Source: an uncultured Aquimarina sp.
Lineage (GTDB): Bacteria > Bacteroidota > Bacteroidia > Flavobacteriales > Flavobacteriaceae
Length of the DNA stretch: 64,000 nucleotides
Assembly: GCA_947497175.1 (NCBI GenBank)
Contig: CANMFM010000004.1
Span: 62,001 to 126,000, forward strand
Reading direction: 5' to 3'
Program-made: the position numbers and the translations under genes
Part shown: one piece after another, positions 45,448 to 53,080 of the stretch
Position numbering within the stretch: the first letter of the stretch is position 1
Layout of the letters: every line of letters starts with the position of its first letter
Notes under the pieces: generated by a model
What the model was told of the DNA's origin: nothing
What the model saw: the letters and a program-made list of their open reading frames with translations, nothing else
The model's database searches: none

Positions 45448-46101
45448 TTATTTGTCTTTACGATCCGCTTTATATTTTTTTAATGCCAAACGATACTCTG
45501 CAAGAATTACCTTGATATCATCTGTCATTACATTTGCCAAATCTGCCACAGAGCTTGCATCATAACCATAAACCTTAGACTCATCATCTTTTAATGTGCC
45601 GTCTCTGCCTCTCAAGCTACTTTTTTTATCAATGATATATACATAATGTGTAGCGAGGTTATTGTCTAATTGGTGGGGGGATTTAAGGCTATCAAACAAG
45701 GTTTTTATACTTTCTGGTGTTCCAAAAAGAAATTTCCAGCCAGAAACATCAGCTATGTTATCTAATTCATCTAAAAGTTCTTTTACCGCTTTTTCACTAC
45801 CGTAAGGCAATACCATAACAAATTGAAAATCTTGAAATCCGTGGTTCTTTTTATAGATCTTTTGATTGAGATTAAAAGCGTTTCCCTGCTTATTATAAAT
45901 GTCTTTCCCTAAAAACCCAAGCACCGTGATTTTATCTTGAAATGTAATCTGTTCCTTAGTAAAGCTTTCGAAGTTTTCCAGGCTTCCTATCGAAGTATTT
46001 AATACCGGAAGTTTTGCAAAATTATGAACTCCAGAAGCAAAAAATAAATATGCAACTAATGGTAAAATAAACAAGATACCTAAAACAAGAAATTTTTTCA
46101 T
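45448..46101 (-). CDS. Membrane-anchored SCO-like protein without cysteines
   Basis: The 217-residue protein has one N-terminal helix (residues 1-22). Its fold pattern resembles a SCO or thioredoxin domain (KITVLGFLGKDIYNKQGN, QFVMVLPYGSE, THYVYIIDKKSSLRGRDG). The sequence shows no cysteine at all, so it cannot use the SCO CxxxC copper site. It lies three bases before the true SCO gene, so it is expressed with it. It may be a structural partner or a diverged paralog; the fold call is inference. Confidence 0.6.
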   Translation of the reverse strand: MKKFLVLGILFILPLVAYLFFASGVHNFAKLPVLNTSIGSLENFESFTKEQITFQDKITVLGFLGKDIYNKQGNAFNLNQKIYKKNHGFQDFQFVMVLPYGSEKAVKELLDELDNIADVSGWKFLFGTPESIKTLFDSLKSPHQLDNNLATHYVYIIDKKSSLRGRDGTLKDDESKVYGYDASSVADLANVMTDDIKVILAEYRLALKKYKADRKDK

Positions 46102-46166
46102 TTTTAAATGAATTTTGCTTTTATAAGAATCCCCTAAACAGGATTAAAAACTGCGTACAAAAATAG

Positions 46167-46194
46167 AAAAAGGCGGTTTAAAAACCGCCTTTTT
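46167..46194. terminator. Bidirectional terminator after the subunit IV gene
   Basis: A 13-bp stem (AAAAAGGCGGTTT / AAACCGCCTTTTT) with a 2-base loop lies 30 bases past the stop of the oxidase subunit IV gene and ends, or partly ends, that transcript before the SCO genes. Confidence 0.75.
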
Positions 46195-46224
46195 ACAATG
46201 CTTTTAACTTAAAGGTGTAAAGAA

Positions 46225-46584
46225 CTAAAAGTCCCAAGCTTTATATCCACCTCTAAATACTTCATATATATAATCTCCTTCTGTAAGAAGAATAAAAATC
46301 AAATAACAGATCAAAAATATACCTGTCCAAACTACAGATCTTCTCAATCCTTTAGTTTCTCCTTCCATATGCATGAACGACCAGGTTATATAGTATGCTT
46401 TCCAGATTGTAAGGATAATAAAAATCCAGTTAAGCAATTTCATGCTAATTAATGTTGTTTCAACTAGAAATGCAGGCTTGATTATACCTAGTATTACTTC
46501 AACAATAGTAATTACGGAGAGTAGAAAAAACACTTTCCAGATTCTTCCTATGTTTGATTCGTGATGTGCTGTATCGTGTGCCAT
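46225..46584 (-). CDS. Cytochrome c oxidase subunit IV-type protein
   Basis: The 119-residue protein is called from the ATG at 46584, giving the start MAHDTAHHESNIGRIWKVFF; a longer frame from 46638 would overlap the subunit III gene and place 18 extra residues first. It has three membrane helices and fits the small cytochrome c oxidase subunit IV family of the caa3 type. It follows the two subunit III genes in the same operon. Confidence 0.85.
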   Translation of the reverse strand: MAHDTAHHESNIGRIWKVFFLLSVITIVEVILGIIKPAFLVETTLISMKLLNWIFIILTIWKAYYITWSFMHMEGETKGLRRSVVWTGIFLICYLIFILLTEGDYIYEVFRGGYKAWDF

Positions 46585-46609
46585 GTTATATATAACTACT
46601 ATAATATTA

Positions 46610-47593
46610 TTAAACCAGGTAAAAGAATGTAAATACAAATACCCATACTAAATCGACAAAGTGCCAGTACAGACCAACTTTCTCTACCATTTCATAATTC
46701 TTTCTTCTTTCATAAGTACCCAGAATCACATTAATAAAGATAATTATATTAATGATGACACCAGAAAATACGTGAAAACCATGAAAGCCTGTAATAAAGA
46801 AAAAGAAATTTGCAAATAAAGGTGTTCCATATTCATTATGAACAAGATTTGCTCCTTCTACAATACCAATTGCATCAGCATTTAGCCTTCTAAGAGATTC
46901 TTCTCTGGACAAAACTGTTTTTTCGCCATCTTCTGTTAGTATCTGTGTGCGTATTAAAAGATCCTTATTTTTGGCAAAACCTGCTCTTATTTCATCTATT
47001 GAATACGTAGGAAGCGTAGCTTCACCTTCATACCAAATACCCGATTTTTTTTCATGTTGCGCCCTCTCTTTGTTGGTATCAACTATAGCAACTTCGTCCA
47101 GAGCAACTCTATGGCCTTCGGTATCTACAAATTGTAAGATTTGCCCGGCTTTTGTTTCTACGGCACCATACTCTCCTTTAATAAAGTTTTTCCATTCCCA
47201 GGCTTGTGACCCAACAAATATTAGACCTCCAATAATGGTTAAGAACATGTAAAGGATGACTTTTTTCTGTTTCATGTGATGACCAGCATCTACCGCAAGA
47301 ACCATGGTCACAGAAGAAAATATTAAAATAAACGTCATCAAAGCCACATAGTACATAGGAGCATCAACCCCATGTAAAAACGGAAAGTGATTAAACACCT
47401 CATCGGCTATTGGCCATGAATTGATGAATTTAAATCTAGAAAAGCCATATGCAGCAAGAAAACCTGAAAATGTAAGTGCATCAGAAAGGATAAAAAACCA
47501 CATCATCATTTTACCATAGCTCACCTTAAGTGGCTGGTTACCACCTCCCCAGATTTGATCCTCTGTACCTGTTTTAGTAACAGTTGTTTCCAT
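46610..47593 (-). CDS. Cytochrome c oxidase subunit III with a large insertion
   Basis: The 327-residue membrane protein has the subunit III pattern (KMMMWFFILSDALTF start, helix pairs, and the GFHGFHVFSG block and HFVDLVWVF end). About 115 hydrophilic residues (roughly 140-255) sit between the helices, making it longer than usual. It should be part of a heme-copper oxidase. A second, shorter subunit III gene lies upstream. Subunits I and II are not in this window. A possible promoter with TTG 24 bases before TATTTTTG is upstream at 47624-47658. Confidence 0.92.
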   Translation of the reverse strand: METTVTKTGTEDQIWGGGNQPLKVSYGKMMMWFFILSDALTFSGFLAAYGFSRFKFINSWPIADEVFNHFPFLHGVDAPMYYVALMTFILIFSSVTMVLAVDAGHHMKQKKVILYMFLTIIGGLIFVGSQAWEWKNFIKGEYGAVETKAGQILQFVDTEGHRVALDEVAIVDTNKERAQHEKKSGIWYEGEATLPTYSIDEIRAGFAKNKDLLIRTQILTEDGEKTVLSREESLRRLNADAIGIVEGANLVHNEYGTPLFANFFFFITGFHGFHVFSGVIINIIIFINVILGTYERRKNYEMVEKVGLYWHFVDLVWVFVFTFFYLV

Positions 47594-47623
47594 ATAAAGA
47601 ATTTGGTATTGTTAAATTTTCCA

Positions 47624-47658
47624 CAAAAATAATCAATTTTATCATTTCATCTGCTCAA
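47624..47658 (-). promoter_or_regulatory. Possible internal promoter of the longer subunit III gene
   Basis: On the minus strand TTG, 24 bases, then TATTTTTG. The spacing is one base outside the usual range, so this is a weak call. Confidence 0.35.
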
Positions 47659-47733
47659 ATCTCTTTTTTAATTTAACCAGATACGCATTGCGCAAATAAT
47701 CTATTTTTTTAAACTTTGATCTGCAAACAAGAA

Positions 47734-48315
47734 CTACTTCACAAAATATAAAAACAAAAATAGATAAACCCACAGAAAATCAACAAAGTGCCAGTACATG
47801 GACCCTAATTCGAGACCCAAAGTTTGACCCTTTTTATATTTTTGTTTAAAATGATTATAAATTACCACTAAAAGCACTATAATTCCGCCAATAACATGCG
47901 CCAAATGCGTTACTACAATTATAAACATGAACGTAGAAACGATATTTGATGTTGGACCAGTAAAGTGATATCCCTGTTCAACGATATCAGAAAACCCTTC
48001 AAATTGAAGAAATACAAAGATCCCTCCGAGTGCAAGAGTAGAAAGCAACAAGATCGTCGCCAGGCTTCTATTCTCATCTTCGATTGCTTTTTTTACCATA
48101 TACAAGGCAAAGCTGCTTGCAATAATAACTAAAATGCTATATACAAATGGTTGCGGAAAAACAAGATCTGTTAACCAATCCTTTCTTGTTTTGCTCACTA
48201 CATAAGCACTTGTAAGTCCTGCAAATACCATTGCCATGCTTACCATAGCAAACCACATCATGGTTTTTTTTGCTCTCTTGATTTTTTCGTTTGTTGTTCC
48301 TTGTGTTAAATCCAT
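47734..48315 (-). CDS. Cytochrome c oxidase subunit III, short paralog
   Basis: The 193-residue protein has five to six helices with the subunit III features MWFAMVSMAMVFAGLTSAYVV, VTHLAHVIGG and WHFVDFLWVYLF. It resembles the CyoC/CtaE type and lies ten bases inside the end of ctaB, so the two are co-translated. Having two subunit III-like proteins in one operon is common in Bacteroidota caa3 clusters. Confidence 0.92.
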   Translation of the reverse strand: MDLTQGTTNEKIKRAKKTMMWFAMVSMAMVFAGLTSAYVVSKTRKDWLTDLVFPQPFVYSILVIIASSFALYMVKKAIEDENRSLATILLLSTLALGGIFVFLQFEGFSDIVEQGYHFTGPTSNIVSTFMFIIVVTHLAHVIGGIIVLLVVIYNHFKQKYKKGQTLGLELGSMYWHFVDFLWVYLFLFLYFVK

Positions 48316-49217
48316 ACTCTAATAAATTTATCTGCCACATAAATAACTTGAAGCAACGTAATATATAAAACACTCATCAGCATTAATTGTTTTGCTGTTT
48401 TAGCATCTCTTACTTTATACAGGCGAATTGCCGATTTCAATAAAACTAATCCTAATCCTAAAATAATGACTCCGGAAACAGGAGTTAAATACAATTTACC
48501 TGTAACTCCAAACACCGGAATCAAAGAAGTAACAACAGTCCAAATGGTGTATACAACTACCTGGGTGGCTGTTCCTTGATCTCTTTTACCTGTTGGAAGC
48601 ATGAAGAAACCTCCTTTTTTATAATCTTCATATAAAAACCAACCAATGGCCCAAAAATGAGGAAATTGCCAAAAGAATTGCACCATGAACAACGTCCCTG
48701 GTTCAATTCCAAAATCATCTGTCGCAGCTACCCACCCTAACATAAAAGGAATTGCACCCGGTATTGCACCTACAAATACTGATAATGGAGTTTTTGTTTT
48801 TAAAGGGGTATACAGACTAACATATATAAATATAGATATCGCTCCAAACATTGCTGTTTGCGGATTGATAATGTACAATACGGTAATACCTGCAATTGTA
48901 AAAAGAGTAGCAATAACAAACGCTGTGTTTACCGTCATTCTTCCTGATGGGATTGGTCTGTTCTTGGTGCGATCCATCAGTTTATCCAAATCTCTTTCTA
49001 TGATTTGATTAAAGGCATTAGAAGCACCTACCATAAAATAACCTCCAATCGAAAGAAGCAGAAGTGTACTCCAGGAGATTGTTTCAACGCCTAATAAATA
49101 TCCTGCAACAGAAGAAAAAACGACACTTAATGCTAAACGCATTTTTGTAATCTCTTTAAAATCCTGAACAACAGAAACTTTTGCAGTATTGATTTGGGTT
49201 ACGCTCAAATTTTGCAC
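48306..49217 (-). CDS. ctaB: Heme O synthase (protoheme IX farnesyltransferase)
   Basis: The 303-residue UbiA-family enzyme has the first Asp-rich block NAFNQIIERDLDKLMDRTK (about residues 66-84) and nine helices. It attaches a farnesyl group to heme b to make heme O for the terminal oxidase. The start codon is GTG at 49215-49217; an in-frame TAA lies directly before it and the next Met is too late, which decides the start. It heads the oxidase cluster, and a consensus promoter lies at 49248-49278. Confidence 0.95.
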   Translation of the reverse strand: MQNLSVTQINTAKVSVVQDFKEITKMRLALSVVFSSVAGYLLGVETISWSTLLLLSIGGYFMVGASNAFNQIIERDLDKLMDRTKNRPIPSGRMTVNTAFVIATLFTIAGITVLYIINPQTAMFGAISIFIYVSLYTPLKTKTPLSVFVGAIPGAIPFMLGWVAATDDFGIEPGTLFMVQFFWQFPHFWAIGWFLYEDYKKGGFFMLPTGKRDQGTATQVVVYTIWTVVTSLIPVFGVTGKLYLTPVSGVIILGLGLVLLKSAIRLYKVRDAKTAKQLMLMSVLYITLLQVIYVADKFIRVWI

Positions 49218-49247
49218 TTATCGTATTAGCTTTTTTTTAAAGTGGTG

Positions 49248-49278
49248 CAAAGATATACCTTAAAAGCCTTTTAGGCAA
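49248..49278 (-). promoter_or_regulatory. Promoter of the ctaB-oxidase operon
   Basis: On the minus strand TTG, 20 bases, then TATCTTTG matches the Bacteroidota consensus. Transcription would start near 49241, giving a short leader of about 24 bases, in line with the GTG start at 49217. Confidence 0.6.
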
Positions 49279-49411
49279 CTTATCTGTTATCAATAATTTA
49301 CCTTTTAACAACTGTTTATACAAATACGCTCTTATTAGAAGATGTACCACATACGCCACCAACAAAGGTAAATTTTGTATTTTACATGATCTAAAACACA
49401 CAAACAATCTC

Positions 49412-50281
49412 ATGAAAAAAATAATAATCTTCGCACTCTCTATATTTTGGGTTTCATCCTATGGGCAAAAAAGAGAAGTTAACATCCAAATCGACCCCCT
49501 TACAGAAAACATCTATATGCTTACCGGTCAAGGTGGAAATATTGGGGTATTCAAAAACGAAAAAGGGTTATTTATTATTGACGATCAGTTTGCCCGGCTT
49601 TCAACCAAAATTCTCGATCATTTAAAAACCATTAGCAATCAACCGGTAACTATGGTTATGAACACACATTTTCATGGAGATCATACAGGAGGGAATGAGA
49701 ACATGGCCAAACAAGGCGCTATGATCATTGCCCAAAAAAATGTGCGGTCCAGAATGGAAAACAAACAAAAAAATAAAGGAAACGTAATCACCGCATCGTT
49801 ACCGGCGATTACTTTTGAAGAGGGGCTACACTTGTATTTTAAAAATGAAAACATAAAAGCTTTTCATGTTCATAACGCGCATACAGACGGAGACACTATG
49901 GTGTATTTTGTTAATGGAAACGTACTACACATGGGAGATACGTTTTTTAATGGACGATACCCTTATATAGATTTGAAATCTGGCGGAAGTATCACGGGTT
50001 ATATAAGGGCTTCAGAAAAAGCATTGCTTCTGATTAATGATGACACAAAAATCATTCCTGGCCATGGAAAATTAGCAACCAAAAAAGACCTCGAATTTTT
50101 TTTGAGCATGCTTAAAGAAATTACCAAAGCCATCCAACAAGAGATTAATGCGGGTAGGTCAGAAAATGATATCATAAAAAACTCATCGCTAACTTCATTA
50201 TATGACGCTAAAGGTTATGGAGATGGATATATTAACTCAGAACAGATACGAAAAACGATTTACACAAGTCTTACAAAATGA
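49412..50281 (+). CDS. Secreted metallo-beta-lactamase-fold hydrolase
   Basis: The 289-residue protein has a signal peptide (residues 1-18, SSYGQ). The zinc motif THFHGDHTGGN (His86, His88, Asp90, His91) is followed by a further His in HNAHTDGD, the bridging Asp in MGDTFF, and the final His in IPGHG. These give a complete two-zinc site. The fold includes beta-lactamases, lactonases and other hydrolases; the real substrate is unknown and resistance should not be assumed. It is divergent from ctaB and convergent with a TonB gene. Confidence 0.85.
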   Translation: MKKIIIFALSIFWVSSYGQKREVNIQIDPLTENIYMLTGQGGNIGVFKNEKGLFIIDDQFARLSTKILDHLKTISNQPVTMVMNTHFHGDHTGGNENMAKQGAMIIAQKNVRSRMENKQKNKGNVITASLPAITFEEGLHLYFKNENIKAFHVHNAHTDGDTMVYFVNGNVLHMGDTFFNGRYPYIDLKSGGSITGYIRASEKALLLINDDTKIIPGHGKLATKKDLEFFLSMLKEITKAIQQEINAGRSENDIIKNSSLTSLYDAKGYGDGYINSEQIRKTIYTSLTK

Positions 50282-50303
50282 TACGATATTTCATAATTCT
50301 AAA

Positions 50304-50338
50304 AAGCTCGGTGATCATAGACCACCGAACTTTTTTTA
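50304..50338. terminator. Bidirectional terminator
   Basis: A ten-base stem (AAGCTCGGTG / CACCGAACTT, one wobble or mismatch) has T runs on both strands. It separates the hydrolase gene from the convergent TonB gene. Confidence 0.65.
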
Positions 50339-50339
50339 T

Positions 50340-51083
50340 TTACTTCTGTATTTTAAATACTATTGGTAAAGAGTATTTTACTGTCACCGCTCTATCCCTT
50401 TGTTTTCCTGGAGTCATTCTTGGAAACGATTCTACTACTCTTTTAGCTTCACGCTCTAATAACGGATGAGGTGCTCTAGCCGTGATATTCTTAATAACAC
50501 CGTCTTTATAGACATCGAATTGTACATAAATTCGTTGTAACCCCTTTAACCCAAGATCGGCTCCCAGATCTGTATTAAACTTTTTTGCTACCATTCTCTT
50601 TATGTTATCTGAAAAACAAGAAGCTCTTTCACTATTTGTATTCAATTTTTCGCAACCTGGAAATATTGGAGCAAATTCTACAGCGATAAATGGTACTTCT
50701 TCAGGCTCATCCGCTCCATCAGGCACATCTGCTATATCTCCTGGACTGATAGGTTGTGATGGTACTGGCTCATTCACAAACACCTTATCTGCGCTTTTGA
50801 CCACATCGGTATCTTTGATGATTTTAAATTTTTGAGGATCGATAATCTTTTTATGCTGCTTGGCAGCAATTTGCTTAGGTTTTGGCTCTTCATAGACTTT
50901 AAATCTTGTATTCCATTCTACCACAGGCTCTTCTATCACAAAGCCTGTGTTTTCTGAATCGATAACTTGCGAGGTAGTATACACCTCAAACATAAAGAAA
51001 GTAAATAACAGACTTGCTATAAGTCCAATCTGAAAGTTCACCAATGCACTTTTTCGTACATTAGCATCGTGCTTGTTACTCAT
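50340..51083 (-). CDS. TonB-family energy transducer
   Basis: The 247-residue protein has one N-terminal helix (GLIASLLFTFFMFEVY, residues 20-35). A Pro/Asp/Glu-rich periplasmic linker precedes a C-terminal TonB domain (about 155-245, GLQRIYVQFDVYKDGVIKNI and ending YSLPIVFKIQK). TonB couples the ExbBD proton motor to outer-membrane receptors. It lies 112 bases after a paralogous tonB gene with a terminator between. A CFSDN segment precedes the TonB domain. ExbB and ExbD are not in this window. Confidence 0.9.
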   Translation of the reverse strand: MSNKHDANVRKSALVNFQIGLIASLLFTFFMFEVYTTSQVIDSENTGFVIEEPVVEWNTRFKVYEEPKPKQIAAKQHKKIIDPQKFKIIKDTDVVKSADKVFVNEPVPSQPISPGDIADVPDGADEPEEVPFIAVEFAPIFPGCEKLNTNSERASCFSDNIKRMVAKKFNTDLGADLGLKGLQRIYVQFDVYKDGVIKNITARAPHPLLEREAKRVVESFPRMTPGKQRDRAVTVKYSLPIVFKIQK

Positions 51084-51132
51084 AATATTTAGTTTTAACG
51101 TTACAATTAAACTCTAAATCAACAAGCATACC

Positions 51133-51170
51133 AAAAAAGAATCCCGTCTACAGTAATGTGACGGGATTCT
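51133..51170 (-). terminator. Terminator between the two tonB genes
   Basis: An 11-bp stem (AGAATCCCGTC / GACGGGATTCT) with an 11-base loop is followed on the minus strand by a T run. Confidence 0.75.
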
Positions 51171-51195
51171 GATATAATAAAAGTATTTTATTTCC

Positions 51196-51921
51196 TTAGT
51201 CTTGCACTTGGAATACTATAGGCAGAGAGTACAATACCCCTACTGCTTTTCCTCTTTGTTTTCCTGGAGTCATTTTTGGTAATAAATTAATCACTCGTTG
51301 TGCTTCTTTCTCAAGTCTTGGGTGTGGACCTCTGGCTTGAACACCTACAATGTTACCGCTTCTGTCGATTTTAAATCTTACATAAATTCTATTTACACCA
51401 GATAATCCCAGTTCACTTCCTAATTCTGTATTAAACTTACGGTTAACAAATTTCTTAACCTTTTCACTCATACATTTCTTTTTTGCAGCATTACCACCTG
51501 CGTTTTCACATCCTGGAAAAACAGGTACATTCTCAATAACTGCAAACGGAACATCAGCGATCTCTTCTTCATCACTAACATCTTCTACCTCTTCTATCTC
51601 AACGATTTCTTCATCTTGATTAGTTTCTGTAGACTCGATAATAGTTTCTTCTACCTCTTCTTCATCTTCTACTACATCAATAATTTCTGGTGCAGGTGGT
51701 GGAGGTGGAGGTGGTGGAGGTGTATTCAGGTTTTGAGTAATTGGAACATCTTCTTCTTCCAATTCATCAAGATTCACCTGACCTATATCAATATTGCTTC
51801 TATCGTAGGTTTTCCACTCTATTCCTTGCCATGTTATTAAAAGAACTAAAATAAGTCCTAATTGAAGGAACAAGGTACTTCTTTTAGTTAAATCTGCTTT
51901 AGGATTTTTCTTTGGTTCCAT
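51196..51921 (-). CDS. TonB-family energy transducer with poly-proline linker
   Basis: The 241-residue protein has an N-terminal helix (STLFLQLGLILVLLITWQ), then a long run of prolines (PPPPPPPPPAPEI) and a very acidic E/V/D-rich region. The C-terminal TonB domain (about 145-240) ends GVLYSLPIVFQVQD. The stiff Pro/Glu linker should span the periplasm. It is similar to the TonB protein encoded next to it, showing a tandem duplication. Confidence 0.9.
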   Translation of the reverse strand: MEPKKNPKADLTKRSTLFLQLGLILVLLITWQGIEWKTYDRSNIDIGQVNLDELEEEDVPITQNLNTPPPPPPPPPAPEIIDVVEDEEEVEETIIESTETNQDEEIVEIEEVEDVSDEEEIADVPFAVIENVPVFPGCENAGGNAAKKKCMSEKVKKFVNRKFNTELGSELGLSGVNRIYVRFKIDRSGNIVGVQARGPHPRLEKEAQRVINLLPKMTPGKQRGKAVGVLYSLPIVFQVQD

Positions 51922-52069
51922 ATTATATATTACGTTATAGGATTGCTAAAATAGCTAATTTCTTTTGTATTTTCCAATTAAAGATAGAAATGTAAATCAA
52001 AAAATAAGTTTTTTAACTTTTATCTGACCATCTATCGAAATAAAAACTCGTTGAAAAAATTATACTTAG

Positions 52070-52489
52070 CTATGCTTTTGATTGTTTCTTTTTAAAACTA
52101 ACTAATTTATTTTCAATTACTTTTAAAAATAATACAGCAAAAATTATACCGCTTGTGTTTGCCAGCACATCCAGCCACTCAAAACTGCGATAACTGGTTA
52201 ACAAAAATTGAAGTGATTCCATAAGAACTCCATAAAAGAAACATATAACAAACGTTCTTATGATGCTCTGAATAAAGTTTGTTTTTCCATTTTTTGAAAA
52301 ATAGAAAAATAAGAACCACACTAATGCAAATACAAAATATGCTATACAATGTGCAATTTTATCACTTCCTTTTATAGTAAACCCTACAGGGTTAACAAAT
52401 TTTGCCAAAGAAGCCCATGTTATAAAACTTGTTGATAAAATTACCAGTAAAAAAAGGTGTTTATGCCCCAATAATTTCTTTATACCCAT
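52070..52489 (-). CDS. VanZ-like membrane protein
   Basis: The 139-residue protein (start at the ATG at 52487-52489; a longer frame begins at 52507) has four helices and the VanZ-type pattern [18 protein letters not shown] and [11 protein letters not shown]. VanZ-like proteins are of uncertain function; the name comes from a teicoplanin-resistance gene, and resistance should not be inferred here. It overlaps the end of gcvH by about 29 bases, so the two are co-translated. Confidence 0.85.
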   Translation of the reverse strand: MGIKKLLGHKHLFLLVILSTSFITWASLAKFVNPVGFTIKGSDKIAHCIAYFVFALVWFLFFYFSKNGKTNFIQSIIRTFVICFFYGVLMESLQFLLTSYRSFEWLDVLANTSGIIFAVLFLKVIENKLVSFKKKQSKA

Positions 52490-52841
52490 CAGCAGACAAT
52501 AAACCATCTATTTGAGATGCTTCTGATATTTTGATCTTTACCATCCAGCCTTCACCGTAAGGATCGCTGTTGACTAATTCTGGATCAGACTCTAAGGTTT
52601 CATTAAATTCGATTATCTCTCCTGTTAATGGAAGAAATAAATCCGAAACTGTTTTTACCGCTTCTACGGTACCAAAAACTTCTTCTTGCTCTAGCTCCTC
52701 GCCAACAGTTTCTACCTCTACATAAACGATATCTCCTAATTCACTTTGCGCAAAATCTGTGATACCAACTGTAGCAACATCTCCATCTATTTTGATCCAC
52801 TCGTGATCTTTTGTGTATTTTAATTCTGAAGGAATATTCAT
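52461..52841 (-). CDS. gcvH: Glycine cleavage system H protein
   Basis: The 126-residue protein has the lipoyl domain with Lys63 in [12 protein letters not shown], the site of lipoylation, and the rest of the H-protein pattern ([26 protein letters not shown]). It carries the aminomethyl group between the P, T and L proteins of the glycine cleavage system, whose other genes are not here. It lies between sprA and the VanZ-like gene, separated from sprA by a 239-base region containing a long inverted repeat. Confidence 0.95.
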   Translation of the reverse strand: MNIPSELKYTKDHEWIKIDGDVATVGITDFAQSELGDIVYVEVETVGEELEQEEVFGTVEAVKTVSDLFLPLTGEIIEFNETLESDPELVNSDPYGEGWMVKIKISEASQIDGLLSADGYKEIIGA

Positions 52842-52934
52842 CCGAAAAAATGTATTTATGAGTTGTTATTATTTTTGAAGACGAAAATAAATCTATTTTA
52901 TCATATATTAAGAAAACCTAGCAAAAAAATATCA

Positions 52935-53043
52935 ATAACCCGTTGTGTATTTAAGAGAGATACTAAAAAAAGTGTCAATTCGATTTCTATGAAGCAACGA
53001 AACGATTTTGATAAAAGTGAATTTTAAATACACGACGGGTTAT
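52935..53043. repeat. Near-perfect 20-bp inverted repeat, long-stem structure after sprA
   Basis: The arms 52935-52954 and 53024-53043 match in 19 of 20 positions in inverse orientation, with 69 bases between. On the minus strand, the far end is followed by a T-rich run (52921-52930). It could be a large terminator of sprA, a processed RNA structure, or a short mobile remnant. It is the largest inverted repeat I noticed in the window. Confidence 0.5.
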
Positions 53044-53080
53044 CCAATACTATTTCTTTATAAAGAAGTCGTACCCATTT

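Noticed and set aside
46585..46638. Upstream start of the subunit IV gene at 46638
   Set aside because: It lies inside the subunit III gene and adds an atypical N terminus; MAHDTAHHESN at 46584 looks like the real start.
47594..47733. Minus-strand frame reading KKIDYLRNAYLVKLKK in the gap between the two subunit III genes
   Set aside because: No usable start codon and short; K/L-rich readings are common in AT-rich DNA.
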